Notes under the pieces: model-generated
What the model was told of the DNA's origin: nothing
The model's input: the letters and a program-made list of their open reading frames with translations, nothing else
Database searches by the model: none
Program-made: the position numbers and the translations under genes
Assembly (NCBI GenBank): GCA_022376465.1
Contig: JACDTU010000020.1
Span: 62,001 to 126,000 of the forward strand
Direction of reading: 5' to 3'
DNA: 64,000 bases
From: Cubamyces lactineus
Lineage: Eukaryota > Basidiomycota > Agaricomycetes > Polyporales > Polyporaceae
Part shown: in pieces, positions 48,201-59,659 of the stretch
How the letters are laid out: each line of letters starts with the position of its first letter
How positions within the stretch are numbered: position 1 is the stretch's first letter

Positions 48201-49400
48201 TGCAGCGATTTCCATCGGACACGTTCGTCCTGGTACATCTCTCAGGGTTACTAAAATGACGGCATCCCGTTCCCAGGAGATGATGTCAGCGTCACCTGTT
48301 CGAAATGCTTCCTTTCAGCATCGTTGCAACCGCCCTGGACGTGTTAACCACATACCGCTAGATTGGCCGAATGGTAGACCGCGTTCGGTCGGACTTGCCC
48401 ACGTCCTCCCAGCGACGTATGACGTTAGCGGTCTCAAAGTGGTGCAGGAGCCCTTGTTGGTGTCGAGGGCGGGACTAAATCCCGTCGGTACCCCTGCTAT
48501 GACCCTAGGCTGCGTGTTGATCCTGCGGTCAAACCCTCCTGGTGAACCCGCGTTGCATGCATGTGCCTGCAGGTGGCTGAACAGCGCCGATAGCCACTCT
48601 TGGACGCCTCTGGCTCACCACATTGCCTCCTCTGGGCCTGTCGCTGACTGGAGGAAGGGTTTGGCCGGTAATTTGTCTCTCAAGTCAACGACAGGCATTT
48701 GGACATTTGCACCACAGCCTGTCTGCCGCAGGGTCCGTTGACTGTTTCATCCGGGTTGAGCTCTGTCGCGGCCACACGGAAAGAGAGGCCAGACTGAATG
48801 CGGAACAGAATGATACTCCACGTGTGGACCTGAGTGGCCGTCTGGCACGGTGCGCAGCCATAGGAGCTATGCTTGCATTATACTCTTGCAGCAGAATGCG
48901 GTTAGCTGTGGGAGAGATGCATTCTACTCAGACGCTCACGGCGCAGGGAACACCCTGTTTTTTTCGAGAGTACTTGTGTTGAAAAGCACCCGTGGAAGTC
49001 GCTGATCACAAAGTTCCGTATGTTCTTTCAACCTCTTCAGCCCTAGCGCATCAAAAAGCGCCAACGAAAAAGGAACTGCGGGACGCTAGAAAATAGAGAT
49101 GCAATGCAGATCGTCGGTCGATCAGACATGCTAGCTGTTTCAGCAACGTCGCGGCGGAGATGGGCGAGGAGACGGGCGGGAGCACGGTACGGGATGAGTG
49201 TTTGGGTGGGAAGGAACATACTGCGCCGAAGTTGCCTTGTTGGGAAGGCCGGCCAAGAGCGGCGGGCGCTCCGCCGCGGGGGAAGCAGTGCCACCGTAAA
49301 TTCCAATGAAAGTGGTCCGATACAACGGGCGTCTACTGGGCTGTCAGGACATTGCTGCAACGACGGTCATACAAGACTTTCAGGCTTGTCTCCTGCAACC
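45244..49400. other. 4.2-kb gene-poor region
   Basis: No coding region could be supported. Open frames up to 161 codons exist on both strands (45265-45717 minus, 48256-48741 plus), but they lack domains, spliceable continuations or conserved motifs. No terminal repeats, tRNA or transposase remnants were recognised. The end nearest 49400 must contain the SREBP promoter and leader. Confidence 0.5.
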
Positions 49401-52400
49401 ATGTCCACTCCGCCTCCTCTCTCGAGCGCCAGCAGCTCGACAAACTCGCCGTCGCCTACCACCCCCCACACTGAACTTAAGGCAGACCCCAGCGACACTC
49501 TCGAGTTCCTTCTCCAGACTATGGCGCAGGCCCAGGCTCACTCTCACCAGAGCTCAGACTCCTCCTTCGACTCTTCTGCTGAACCGGACTGGGCTTCCCT
49601 CTCTGCGTGGACACAGTCTCAGGAGCAACAGAAGTTCGACCTCAGCTCCGACTTCAACTTCTCCCTCCCCATGGACCTCGACTTCGACCAGAACATGGCG
49701 GTCGACCCGAGTGCATTGCACTTCACCACCATCTTCGACCAGTCTGCATTCACCATGCCTCAGGGAGAGGGCTCCTTCCTCATGTCGAACGAGATGGTCC
49801 AGAACAACCAGATGCTCTTTCCCAACGGCGGTCATCCTGGTGGCGACGAGTCCTCTTGGCCCTCCTCCCACCTTGAGCCCCGTACAGGCCGGAGGCTTAG
49901 TGTCACTTCCTCGTCCTCGTCCTCCGGTGCCTCACTATCGCCTGTGATGGAGCCCATATCTGCGGTTTCTAGCTCCCCGCCCTGTGAAGTCAATCTCAGC
50001 GACCCGGCGTCTGAGCTTGCCCAGCGTGTTCGTCAGGCGGCCGGCGTGACTCTCGCGGTGCCTGTGAGCGCTCAAGTCCAGCAGCTCGCCGCTGCGGGCG
50101 GTCAGGCCAAGCTTCCCATCCCTCGTCTCAAGCAGTCCTCCGTCCCCGCACCTGCACCTAAGCGCACGACCAAGTCTTCACCACCACCCGAAGTAGACTT
50201 GTCTGCCCCGTCCACCTCTGGGTCACCCTCGTCTGATCAAGCACAGTCACCGTCGTCATCAGATACACCTGCACTCCCCACACAGACCGTCATTGGAAGG
50301 CCAAAGACAAGCCATACCACTATTGAGCGGCGGTACCGAACGAACCTCAACGCGCGTATAACTGGGTTGAAGCAATCAGTACCTGCTCTGCGGGTATTAG
50401 AGGTGAAAGCCGGCGAGCCGAATCCGTACAACGATGTCGTCGATTCTCGTGGTTTCGTTGACGGCGTCAAGGTCGCACGCAAGATGAGCAAGGCAAACAT
50501 CCTCGGCAAAGCTACCGAGTACATTCGGTAAGTGACAATATCAGTATTACCCGAACACTACGTTGACACAGCCACCAGCGTGCTCAAAAAGCGTGAGGCA
50601 CGCCTGAAGCGCGAGCAGGACGGGCTCAAGTCGCTGATTAGCGGTCTTGTTGGCGGCCCCGCGCTACTCAAGGAATGGGAGCGTGAATGGCGTGACAGGT
50701 TCGGCGGGGAGGAGAAAGACGAGATTGAGTACGATGATGCTGGTGCTGGTAGTGACGACGACGAAGGCGAAGGTGACGATAGCGACGGCGAAGACGAGGA
50801 GGGCCGTGCTCGCAAGAAGGCCAAGGTTGCCAAGCCTGCGAAGAAGGAGAAGCCATACCGACCTCCTCCCCCTCCACCTGTACCAGGTGTACCCGGTGCA
50901 GTCCCCGAGAAGCGCAAGCGTGGCCGTCCGCGCAAGATTCCTCTACCGCCCGCACCCATCGCTCCCGCAGCCCCTCATCCCTCGGCGCAAGCAACGCCTG
51001 CGACTTTGTCCACCGTCTTCTCTGCGGAGCCGTCGTTGCAAGAGCAGTATATGCAGGCTGCACCCCAACAGGTCGTTCAGTCTCATCAGCCACCAACTCA
51101 GCAGTATCTCCTGGCGGTGTTTGCCTTCTTCTCTGTCTTCAACTCGCCACTGACTACTTCGCACCGTTCACACCCATCACATCACCAAGCGCATCATGGC
51201 ACCGTTCTCACACCTTTCCAGCCTACCGAGACGCAAGTGCCTGTACCAACTTCCTTTGGCTATGGCTTGCATGACGTTGTACAGGCCGCACATCTGCTGG
51301 TGTCTACCCTCGTGTTCTTCTACGTCCTAGTCCCTTGGCTCTCGGGTACCCTCCGACAGAGCGGAGTTCTTGCGCGCCTTTCGTTGGCGTTCTCGCGCTC
51401 GCGCTCGAAGGAAGTCTCTGTGGCGTCTGTGGCTGATTCCAAGCATAAGGCCACGACACGCGCTGCGCTCATGGAGGCGCTCTCGCCGTCGACTCGGGGC
51501 TCCCAAGACGAGCCGGCTCACCTGCGAGCAGCATTGGGTGTCACCACTGGCGTTCTCGGGCTGTTGCAAAGCGTTATCAAGGCTGCTCGAAGGGACCGCG
51601 GCATCGAGCTCAACCAGCTTGAGCAGCGTGCCTGGGTCCGTCTGGGAGAGTTGATTGCTTTCGATGGTGAGTCCCAAATGCGGTTTGATTGCTTGGCCTT
51701 ACGTTGACGATGTGTTATCAAGGCTCGGTCGGACCGACTACGCGCCTGCAGACGTTCTGGTGCATGTCGTGGCACATTTCCACCTTCGCCGCCTCGACTA
51801 CGGACCTTTCCACGCTTGCGCTGATCATCCGCCCGGTGTCTGCATCCAAAGCTGCCGAACTGTGGGATCGCGCGCGCCAGCGCGAGTTCCTCCGGGCCCA
51901 TGAGAAGATCGTGCTGAACAACATGACCGTCGAGGGTGCTGCCGACTGGCTCGCCAAGTGGCGGAAGTGGCATGAGACGGAACGCAAGGGCCGCTGCACC
52001 GCGTGCGAGAAGCGCACCCCGTTGGGTATTCTCGCTGCGATCCTCATTCGTGAGCGGCTGCGCAAGCACGCTGCTTCTTTGTTCGTTCGCACCGTTGTGC
52101 GTGCTGAAGATGCCTCCCGCCGTGCCAACGGTGCCTACGACAGCGATGACGAAGATTCTGAGGAGCCTCTTTACAAGTATAACGCAGAGAAGGACTACCA
52201 GGAGGAACTTGAGCGCAAGGAGACCATCGAGGCTGGCAAATCCATCGGTGGGCGTACGGCCGAGCTTGCGACGCTCCTCGAGCGTATCTGGGATACTGGC
52301 TTCTACACTACCGACGATGCGCTACCAGCCCCCGCACCCCGCCAGCGCTCAGGAAGCGAGAGCTCGACTGGACGCAACCCGGACGTCGACGCAGACTGCG

Positions 52401-52756
52401 AAGACGACGAAGACCTCGCGAGCCAGGATGAAGCAGAGATCCGCGCCCTCCTCACTGCGACGCTCATCTACAGGCGCATCTTCCCATCGACGATCCCGGC
52501 ATGCGCGTCAACGTCGGGATTGGGCACGCCTGCATTCGTGTTGTCGCCACCTCCGTCGCCGAGCCGGCGTAACGCGCGGTTGCACATGGCGCTGCGCACG
52601 GCCCTTGGCTCGCCCGCGTTCGAGTATGGTGCAGACGGGCGGTTGGAGGACACGAAGCTCGGCGAAGCGCTGGAGGAGGCGCGGGACCGTGTCGTGGATA
52701 TGCTCGTCGACTTCGAGAGGGCGTGCCGGAGAGGGGAGCGGTCGTTCGATGATTGA
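49401..52756 (+). CDS. SRE1: SREBP-type bHLH membrane transcription factor
   Basis: Sre1-type factor: a membrane-held precursor that, when sterols or oxygen fall, is cleaved to release a bHLH activator of sterol genes. Three exons (49401-50527, 50579-51666, 51723-52756) give 1,082 residues. The N-terminus is acidic and Ser/Gln-rich. The bHLH starts at about residue 300 with HTTIERRYRTNLNARITGLK, including the SREBP-specific tyrosine after RR. After an extended loop it continues KMSKANILGKATEYIRVLKK. Next is a basic, AT-hook-like PEKRKRGRPRK. Two hydrophobic segments follow near residues 551-565 (YLLAVFAFFSVF) and 612-632 (LLVSTLVFFYVLVPWLSG), as expected for the ER hairpin. The rest is the long C-terminal regulatory region. 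The second acceptor is ccaccag; the nearer cacag breaks the frame. Confidence 0.92.
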
Positions 52757-53619
52757 GGTGTGTATGTGTGTGTGGGCTTATAGATATGGATGTAGCATCT
52801 AAGTATGCAAGTTAGTGCACGAGAGCTTGAGTACGTAGGGAGTAGGATTAGGATGTCTCCGATGGTATGCTACGAGCAAGTCCGTATTACGCGCTGTTAA
52901 TAAGTTATCTTGTAGACCTACCCTTGCTTGTTTTCGCCCATTCATGTTGCCCTTGAGTTGCTGAGTTGCTTATGTCCCTTGGCTCAATGCCTTTGTACGA
53001 TACCCGCTAAAATGGTCATGCCGTCTTCGTGAGCCCCTGTGTTATAAGTTTCAGCGCGGGGAGTACTTGTGTTGTGGCTTATTTGACGCCGTTGGAATCC
53101 AATAACGCTCCGCCCCACCAGAACGGTCTAGTAGTACCAATGTACCATCTCCTCCCATATGCTCAAGGGCGTGCGTTTTCGTGTGTAGTACCCTTCGGCC
53201 TTAGGTGGAAGCAACGAAGATTGACGATTGTAAGTACCAATGCGGTCGACACAACTCGAATGCATCGCTGATAGCAACCTCAATGCCGTCTAGGCTCGTG
53301 GCATGTCTTGCCTTTACGTACCGTTCAGATTGCGCGGAAGACATCGTTCTCTCCTTGCGTGCACGCCAGTAACGACTAGGTCATACATGAGGTGTGCAAG
53401 TGACCTCCGGGGACTCGCAACGAGGCGTTAAACCTTATGACGAGACAGAAGGATGCCCGAACGCGGGGCGTGTACGCCTATCGCTGAGCGAATCAACATT
53501 CGACGGTACAATCTTGTGCCACCTTGTGGCCGCGAGTGACCCCTCGTTGCCCTTCTCGGACAGGCGACGCCCTTCGTGGACGTGTAGACGGCTTCTTCAC
53601 GTCTGTGGATGTGGACTGA
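52757..53619. other. intergenic, SREBP to chitin synthase remnant
   Basis: Holds the SREBP 3' flank. No conserved coding sequence until the chitin synthase homology begins near 53620. Confidence 0.5.
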
Positions 53620-54996
53620 ATATTGTAGCTGTCCAACCGCACACGCACACGACGTACCTCGCGTCCGATCCTGTTAGAGAGCCCGCTCATGGTGGTTCAC
53701 CTGCTGGCAGGCTCGGAGGCGATGCTTCCGCTCAGGACGCCCGAAAGACTGTCTTAGCGGAGGAATACGTGGTTCCAACTTCTGTGTCCGATGCGAACGG
53801 GAAGGAATGGCGTAGTGAAGGTATTAAGAGTATGGAGAGTACGGAGTTCACGTAAGTCAGGTCTGAGCATGCTGTGCCCGGTTAGCTAATGTTCTTGCAG
53901 ACATATGCGCTATACCGCTGCGACGTGTGATCCGGACAGCTTCACAGAGGACCGTTACACTCTGCGAGTCAACTTATACGATCGCAGCACCGAGCTACTC
54001 ATTGCTATCACTTCGTACAACGAAAACAAGGAACTTTACGCTCGTACCCTTTATGCCGTTGTGCTGAACATCCGCGATCTTTGCAAGACTGAGCTCTTAG
54101 GTCGTCCGCGGCGTTCGGCCACTACGATGTTCGGTACGCCGAAGTGGGAAAACGTTACGCTTGTACTCATGCCTGTTGGCGCGCTTATTTCAACTCTATT
54201 CTCGACCTTTGGTCTCTGGATTATCTCTTCCGCGCTCAACTCGTCCTTGCGGTGCTATCCGAGGCTGCTCACGAGACCCTAGGGTGATGTCTGGCATATT
54301 CTGAGCAGCGTGCCCCAATATCTTTGCCTCGCATCAAGCTTCACTAATGTCCTCAACGTATATGCCTTCTGCAACCTCCACGACGTCTCATGGGGCACAA
54401 AGGGAAGCGAACATGTAGATGTTCCAACACCGTCCGCCACAATGCCTGGGTCACAGCTAGGAGGAGCGCAGGGGAGAGAGACCGGCAATGGAGTACATGC
54501 AACCCATGAGGCCCGGGAAGCAATGCAGCCAAATAACAGCGACGATTGGTATGAGGCAGCGCTGCAGCGGGTACTCGCCAAAGACACTGACACAAATGAA
54601 CACCCGGGCCACGCCGGCTCCGAGTCGGAGGCGTTGACAATTGATGACGGGAACAGGGCGTTCCGCACACACCTTGTGGCCTGCTGGGTGCTCAGCGACA
54701 TCGTGCTCGTGGTGTTGGTCCAACACGTGGACGGCTACAACGAGGTAACAAATGTAGAGCAGCTCAACTCGAGGGAGCATGGGTAATTCGTGGTAATCCT
54801 GTATGCAACGCTCTTTTCGGCAGTGGTCAAGTTCCTGGGGGGTGAGTGGGTCTACTCTTTTGCATCGAGGCTAGATTTCATTCACGTTTGGCCGGGTAGT
54901 CTTGTGCCTTTTGGCTTGCGGGGTGGTTCAAGCACTGATTGGCCGCTTTGGTCCTTCATAGTGATCACGTTTCGAGATACATTTAACGGGGAATGA
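53620..54996 (+). pseudogene. chitin synthase remnant lacking the catalytic core
   Basis: The left part matches the N-terminal region of class I-III chitin synthases: EFTHMRYTAATCDPDSFTED, ELLIAITSYNENKELYARTL and LNIRDLCKT. A normal intron (gtaagt...ttgcag, about 53852-53900) is still in place. Directly after CKT the sequence jumps to the C-terminal membrane region: WENVTLVLMPVGALISTLFS, then in another frame PQYLCLASSFTNVLNVYAFC and NLHDVSWGTKG, then AFRTHLVACWVLSDIVLVVL. The whole glycosyltransferase core, including the acidic substrate motifs and QRRRW, is absent, and frames change with stops between blocks. This is the footprint of a large internal deletion followed by decay, so no synthase activity is expected. 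Alternatively a processed or partial duplicate; the retained intron argues against retrocopying. Confidence 0.85.
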
Positions 54997-55098
54997 GGTG
55001 GGCCCAAGCGAATCCTTGATATATGATACGAACTCTATGCTACAGAAGCGAATGATACAAGGATGTATGAGTATCTAAGTCTATGTGAGGTGCAATGT

Positions 55099-56140
55099 TC
55101 AGTAGGAGGCATCTGCTGCAGCTGTCGCCTGCGTCGTCCCACTTGGGCTAGCAGAAGTGGGTCGGGGTACAAGGGTGATAGTAGTGGGTGCGCCGGTGTT
55201 GGAGGTGAATGAACTGGGAGGGTTGGAAGCGATCCCGACGGGCTTGCTGGAGAACGCGCTGCTTTGTGCCCCATCTGAAGTCGAGACAGCCTTGGTGGTC
55301 GTGGTGACGCTCACAAGGGTACTCGTAGGGAGGATCGTAGTAACGATCGAGAAGTTGGTATCCGTGGCGATGCTCGAGAGGAAGCTAGATGCTTGCGCCG
55401 GGTCGAGTACGGTTGTTTCGGAGAATTGAGTCGATGCCGACGCAGGTGCGGTCACGGTGACCGTAATAGTCGCATCGGCAGAACTGTCGATACCCGCGGC
55501 CGAAGTGGGGGAAGAAGGGACTGTAGTTGTGAAGAACGACGTGGAAGCGGCCTGCGCCGTTGAGCTTTGGCCCTCGTCGGTCTGCGAAGATGCCAAAGAT
55601 GTGGTCGACGACTGCGCGTTGGACTCGTCGTCGCCATCATCGCCATCACAATCGGTCGGGAAGTCTACCGAGTCGTCGGTGCTGTTCGCAAAGAGACCGC
55701 CTGTAGCACCAGAGGCATTGATCACTGCGAGGGCAGTCGCGTTGGACGTGCATGACAGGACCTGTACAAAGGTGAGAAGAATTGCGAGTGGCATCAAAGG
55801 AAGTACTCACAGTTCCTTCCTCACGCACTGACGGTAGAGCAAAACAGAAAAGAGACTTCGGGCAGTCTTCTGTCTGCCATGTCCCGTTCACACATTGTGC
55901 TATAGATGCTCCCAGGCACGCCAAGTCTCCAGCTATTAGTGGCATCAATACATCGTTCAAGCATCCACTACATCATATACACTCACATGTGCACGAGTCC
56001 GACGCGGTCAGATTGGCGAATTCGGTATTGAGTATCTGGGCGTCCTTCCCGTTTTGCAAAAAGGTATCCGCATCAAGCGACGCCATAGGAGCACCGAGGG
56101 CGACGGTCGCCACGAGCAGAGTGTACAGCACGAAGATCAT
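55099..56140 (-). CDS. secreted CBM19-like protein, Ser/Thr-rich tail
   Basis: Three exons (56140-55987, 55932-55811, 55761-55099) give 312 residues. The start MIFVLYTLLVATVALGAPMA is a clear signal peptide. The cysteine-rich module reads GDLACLGASIAQCVNGTWQT, EDCPKSLFCFALPSVREEGT and VLSCTSNATALAVINASGAT, resembling the CBM19-like modules common in Agaricomycete secreted proteins, where chitin or cell-wall binding is suspected. From about residue 120 the sequence is an acidic, then Ser/Thr/Ala-rich stalk (for example STVTVTAPASASTQ-like composition), probably O-glycosylated. No C-terminal hydrophobic GPI signal is visible. It lies just beside the chitin synthase remnant, a suggestive but possibly accidental neighbour, and is divergent from eS26. 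Confidence 0.75.
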
Positions 56141-56580
56141 GGTGTTTCTCGAGGCGTGATGTTGGTGAATGAGAGGCGAGCGCAAGAATGTCTGAGAGTG
56201 CGAGAGACAAGGAAGCACCAGGCTTCACGGATGAGAACAATCGAGACGAGGAAGAGTGAGAGCACCGAGCTCGAGCACAGCACGAGGGACGATGGCAGGA
56301 AGAGAGTGGCTTATAAGTCCGAGTGAACAATGAGGCCAGCTCATTCTTATATTGAGCGCTGCAGCTGTTTCCATTGCAATTGCTTTTGTTCTCGACGCGG
56401 TCAATGAAAGACTATTGTTTCCCAATCAGGAAGCGCACCTAGCTCGACGTCAGGGTCACGTGGCTATCCCATTTAGGGCCGGTTCTCTGCAACAGCGCTA
56501 GACGCCTGCGCATACCGAGATTTTGCAGGTCGCATAGTCGGGTCTCCGTCCACCACTCTCGTCAAGACACCCGATTCACC
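56141..56580. promoter_or_regulatory. divergent promoter, CBM19-like/eS26
   Basis: 440 bp between divergent start codons, ending ccaccactctcgtcaagaca before the eS26 ATG. No coding feature. Confidence 0.5.
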
Positions 56581-57250
56581 ATGGTGAGCACCCCCTCTAC
56601 GCTTCCTGACGGCCCTCCGGAGTCCCTTCAAGTCAATTCTGCGGTCGAACGGACGGATTTCATGCACGGAAGCGATGGATGGCTCGACGAGACTCCGGAT
56701 GACATTGGCCTCAAGGACCGCCCTAGTGCAGGAACGCTGACCTTACGCCGTGCAGACCAAGAAGAGAAGAAACAACGGCCGCAACAAGAAGGGCCGCGGT
56801 CACGTTAACTTCGTCCGGTGCTCGAACTGCTCGCGATGCGTGCCCAAGGACAAGGCCATCAAGCGCTTCACTGTCCGTAACATGGTCGAGTCGGCTGCTG
56901 TCCGTGATATCAGCGAGGCGAGCGTGTACCAGGGTGCGTATCACCTCTTAAGTATTGCGGCGCATGACACTAACGCAGCATACTACGCTTGCAGAGTACG
57001 TTATCCCCAAGCTCTACATCAAAATCGCGTACTGCGTCTCGTGCGCTATCCACTCGCACGGTATGTAGAGTCTATCGTACGTCCATGTGTTTGTCTTGCT
57101 AACATTGCACCAGTCGTCCGTGTCCGCTCCCGCGAGGGCCGCCGCAACCGTGCGCCCCCTCCGCGTGTTCGGTGGAAGGATGGCAAGAAGGTCAACCCTG
57201 CTGTCGCTGCGGCTGAGGAGGCTAAGGCGGCAGCTGCGCGGGGAGCATAG
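56581..57250 (+). CDS. RPS26: 40S ribosomal protein eS26
   Basis: Four exons (56581-56583, 56756-56933, 56995-57060, 57114-57250) encode 127 residues. The first coding exon is just the ATG; a 172-nt intron starting gtgagc follows immediately. The protein then reads [20 protein letters not shown], the zinc-binding pair [38 protein letters not shown] and [20 protein letters not shown]. eS26 sits at the mRNA exit channel of the 40S subunit. The Ala-rich end ([14 protein letters not shown]) replaces the shorter tail of yeast. An ATG-only exon means that missed splicing would read into intron sequence. Confidence 0.95.
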
Positions 57251-57830
57251 GCGTTTCATCCATCAGACTTGTATCCCATATTTCGTCGCTATCCATGCAT
57301 CCTTGTAACGCGCACACGAAATGTTTGGCCGCCAGTGCTATGTACCGCATGTAAGTCCCTACCGATATATTATCCAGGTCATAGCCGGAGAATGTCTGCG
57401 TCGCATTGTGATTGGACTGAAAGGCACGACTTCATGCGGGAGTGCGTAATTGCGACATTCTTCCCCGCTAGCTGTCAGCATGATCCATGCACGAAACTAT
57501 GGGTTACAGAACGTACGAGTGCTACGACCACGAAGGCCGGCCAACACGAGCACCACCTCACTCAGCGACTTCCAATGTCCCCGCGTTCGAACGTACAGTT
57601 TCCCAGGCATGGGGCACAGAGCAGGATGCAATAGTATAGCAGCAACTGACGAGTATACATGCGCTAGGTAACTACAGTAACAAGGCAATCCACGGGAACT
57701 AAGGCAGAAAGCATGACGACAAGGACGAAGAGAGGGTCACGACAGCAGTCACAGCACAAGGTCGACAGGCAAGGAGCCAGAGGTGCGAATACACCCTAGG
57801 CATTCTCGTCCCAGCGTTTAGAGGGGATGC
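57251..57830. other. 3' flanks of convergent genes
   Basis: 580 bp between the stops of eS26 and the PARP-finger gene. No supported feature. Confidence 0.6.
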
Positions 57831-59659
57831 TCAATCATAGTCATCCTCGTCGGCTTCCGAGATGGGTTCGGCGGTCTTTTTCTTGCCGCGAGAAGACGCC
57901 GGCTTGGCCTTCGACGCGGGTTTGGATGCTTTGGCAGTGGACGCGGGCTTCGCTGAGGATGCAGGCTTTGCCTTCTTGGATGGTGGTTTGGACGATGTGC
58001 CCTTCGAAGCTGGTGCACGCTGAGGTAGCGCGTCAGCGATCGCTCTACATGTCTGCGCGCGCAATCAGGCCTGCAGCGTACCTTCCGCTTCTTGGAGTCT
58101 TGCACTGGTTCCTCCTCGTCCTCCTCGTCGATCTCCTCCTTGTCGACTTCTGCGATCTCATCATTGAAGTCTTCCCCGGATTCAGACTCGTCCTTCTTTT
58201 TCTTTGCCGCTGCTTTCTTCGTTGCGGCCTTGGCCTTGGGCGCAGCTGCCTTGGCTGTTCCACGTCCCTTCTTGGGCTTCTCTTCCTCCTCCTCGTCGAG
58301 GTCCATCTCGTCGTCCTCATCCTTCTACAGATGCACGATGTCAGTTCATGTCTCTCGCAAGCCGCATACGACGACGATGGAAGTAGAGATCTGTCGCACC
58401 TTCTTCCTGGGTGCGCGCGCCTTCTTGGGTTTCTCCTCGCCGTCCTCGTCTTTCTTCTTCCGCGGTGCCGCTTTCTTCTTCCCTGTATCTACGGCTTCGC
58501 CAGCGCCCTTGTCGTCGTCCGGGATTTGGCCATCTTCCCACGCACGCTGGACCTTCTCCTTCTCACCCTCCTTGAGATCATCCCAGCCTTCGATCTTGGA
58601 CGGCTCGTCGTACGACGCTTTCATCTTCTCCACAAGCTTCGCGTCAGCACAACCCCAATGCCTCCATGCGCTATCAATGACGCGAAGCAAAGTCAGTAGC
58701 GCAGTCGCACAAGACGGGAAAGAAACGCACAAGCTCTTATTTCCTCGGAAGTTGACTTCATGGCCGAGGCGGAAGAAGTCCTTCCCAATGCTCTCTGTAA
58801 TTCATTGTCTCAGCGACGCTCGCGATTGACCTGTGAACGGTGGACCGTACCTCCACAGTCTACGAGGACAAGCGGTTAGACCCATTGTCTTGTGGCATAG
58901 AGCTGGACGCAGAGATGACGCACCTTTGCACTTGGATCTTGCGGACGATGCGTACTCGAACTTGAACACACCCTTGCCGTCATCTTCCTCGTCCTTCTTC
59001 TTGCCACCTCGCTTCTTTGGCTTCTCCTCGTCCTCATCCTCGCCTTCCTCGCCTTCAGGCTTGCGCGCCGTCTCTGGGATGTCTTCTGCGGCGACATGGC
59101 CCTCCTCCCAAGCTTTTTTGATACGTTCTTGGTCCTCCTCATTGAGGTCGTCGAAACCGTCAAGCTCCTCAGCTTCGTCAAATGAGTTCTTCATATTGCT
59201 GATGATCTTGGGGGTTACGCAACCCCAGTGACGCCAGGAACTACGAGTGCATACGTGAGCACATGCAATTGGCACGTCGGACAGCGCAGCCACGGAAGCG
59301 CGTTACAGTTGAAAGGCAAGGACAGACAGGCGCGATGTCCCCGAGAAGAAGTAACCACGTACAATGTTGTGTTTCCTCTGAAATCAACCAAGGAACCAAA
59401 CCGGAGTTCGCCCTTGTCTATCTTGGTACCCTTGCATCTGAACGACGGTGAGGAAAAATCGGGGATGAACAGCACATTGCGGAGACATACGGCTTGGGGC
59501 CTAGGACGCGCAAATGACGCGTGAAACGCGAAAGGGACTGGCGTGAGGGCGATGATTGACACGACGGCTGTGATTGAGCGTACCATTGCACTTGGAGCGC
59601 GAGCTCGATGCGTATTCGAGGCGGTAGCCAGACTTTTTGGTCCCCTCGGTGTCGGACAT
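57831..59659 (-). CDS. tandem PARP-type zinc-finger protein
   Basis: The start at 59659 reads MSDTEGTKKSGYRLEYASSS, then RSKCNG, and after an intron KGTKIDKGELRFGSLVDFRG and SWRHWGCVTPKIISNMKN. These supply the C..C..H..C pattern of a PARP-type DNA-break finger. A second copy follows an acidic linker: VFKFEYASSARSKCK, GKDFFRLGHEVNFRG and WRHWGCADAKLVEKMKASYD. The rest is a long, highly charged tail: acidic blocks (EEIDEEDEEEPVQDSKKRK), alternating Lys/Ala/Ser/Pro repeats (SKPASKAKPASSRGKKKT), ending DEDDYD at 57831. No ADP-ribosyltransferase, BRCT or WGR domain is present, so this is not a PARP. Similar stand-alone PARP-finger proteins (S. pombe Hpz1 type) are nuclear. Probable role: binding broken or distorted DNA. 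Confidence 0.85.

Noticed and set aside
53721..53733. gatgcttccgctc, part of the core of the 1/10681 repeat
   Set aside because: Only 13 bases match and the flanks do not; it lies in chitin synthase-derived coding sequence and is probably coincidence.
57827..58699. 290-codon plus-strand hydrophobic frame
   Set aside because: Antisense to the Lys/Glu-rich tail of the PARP-finger protein; apparent membrane segments come from reversed Lys/Glu codons.
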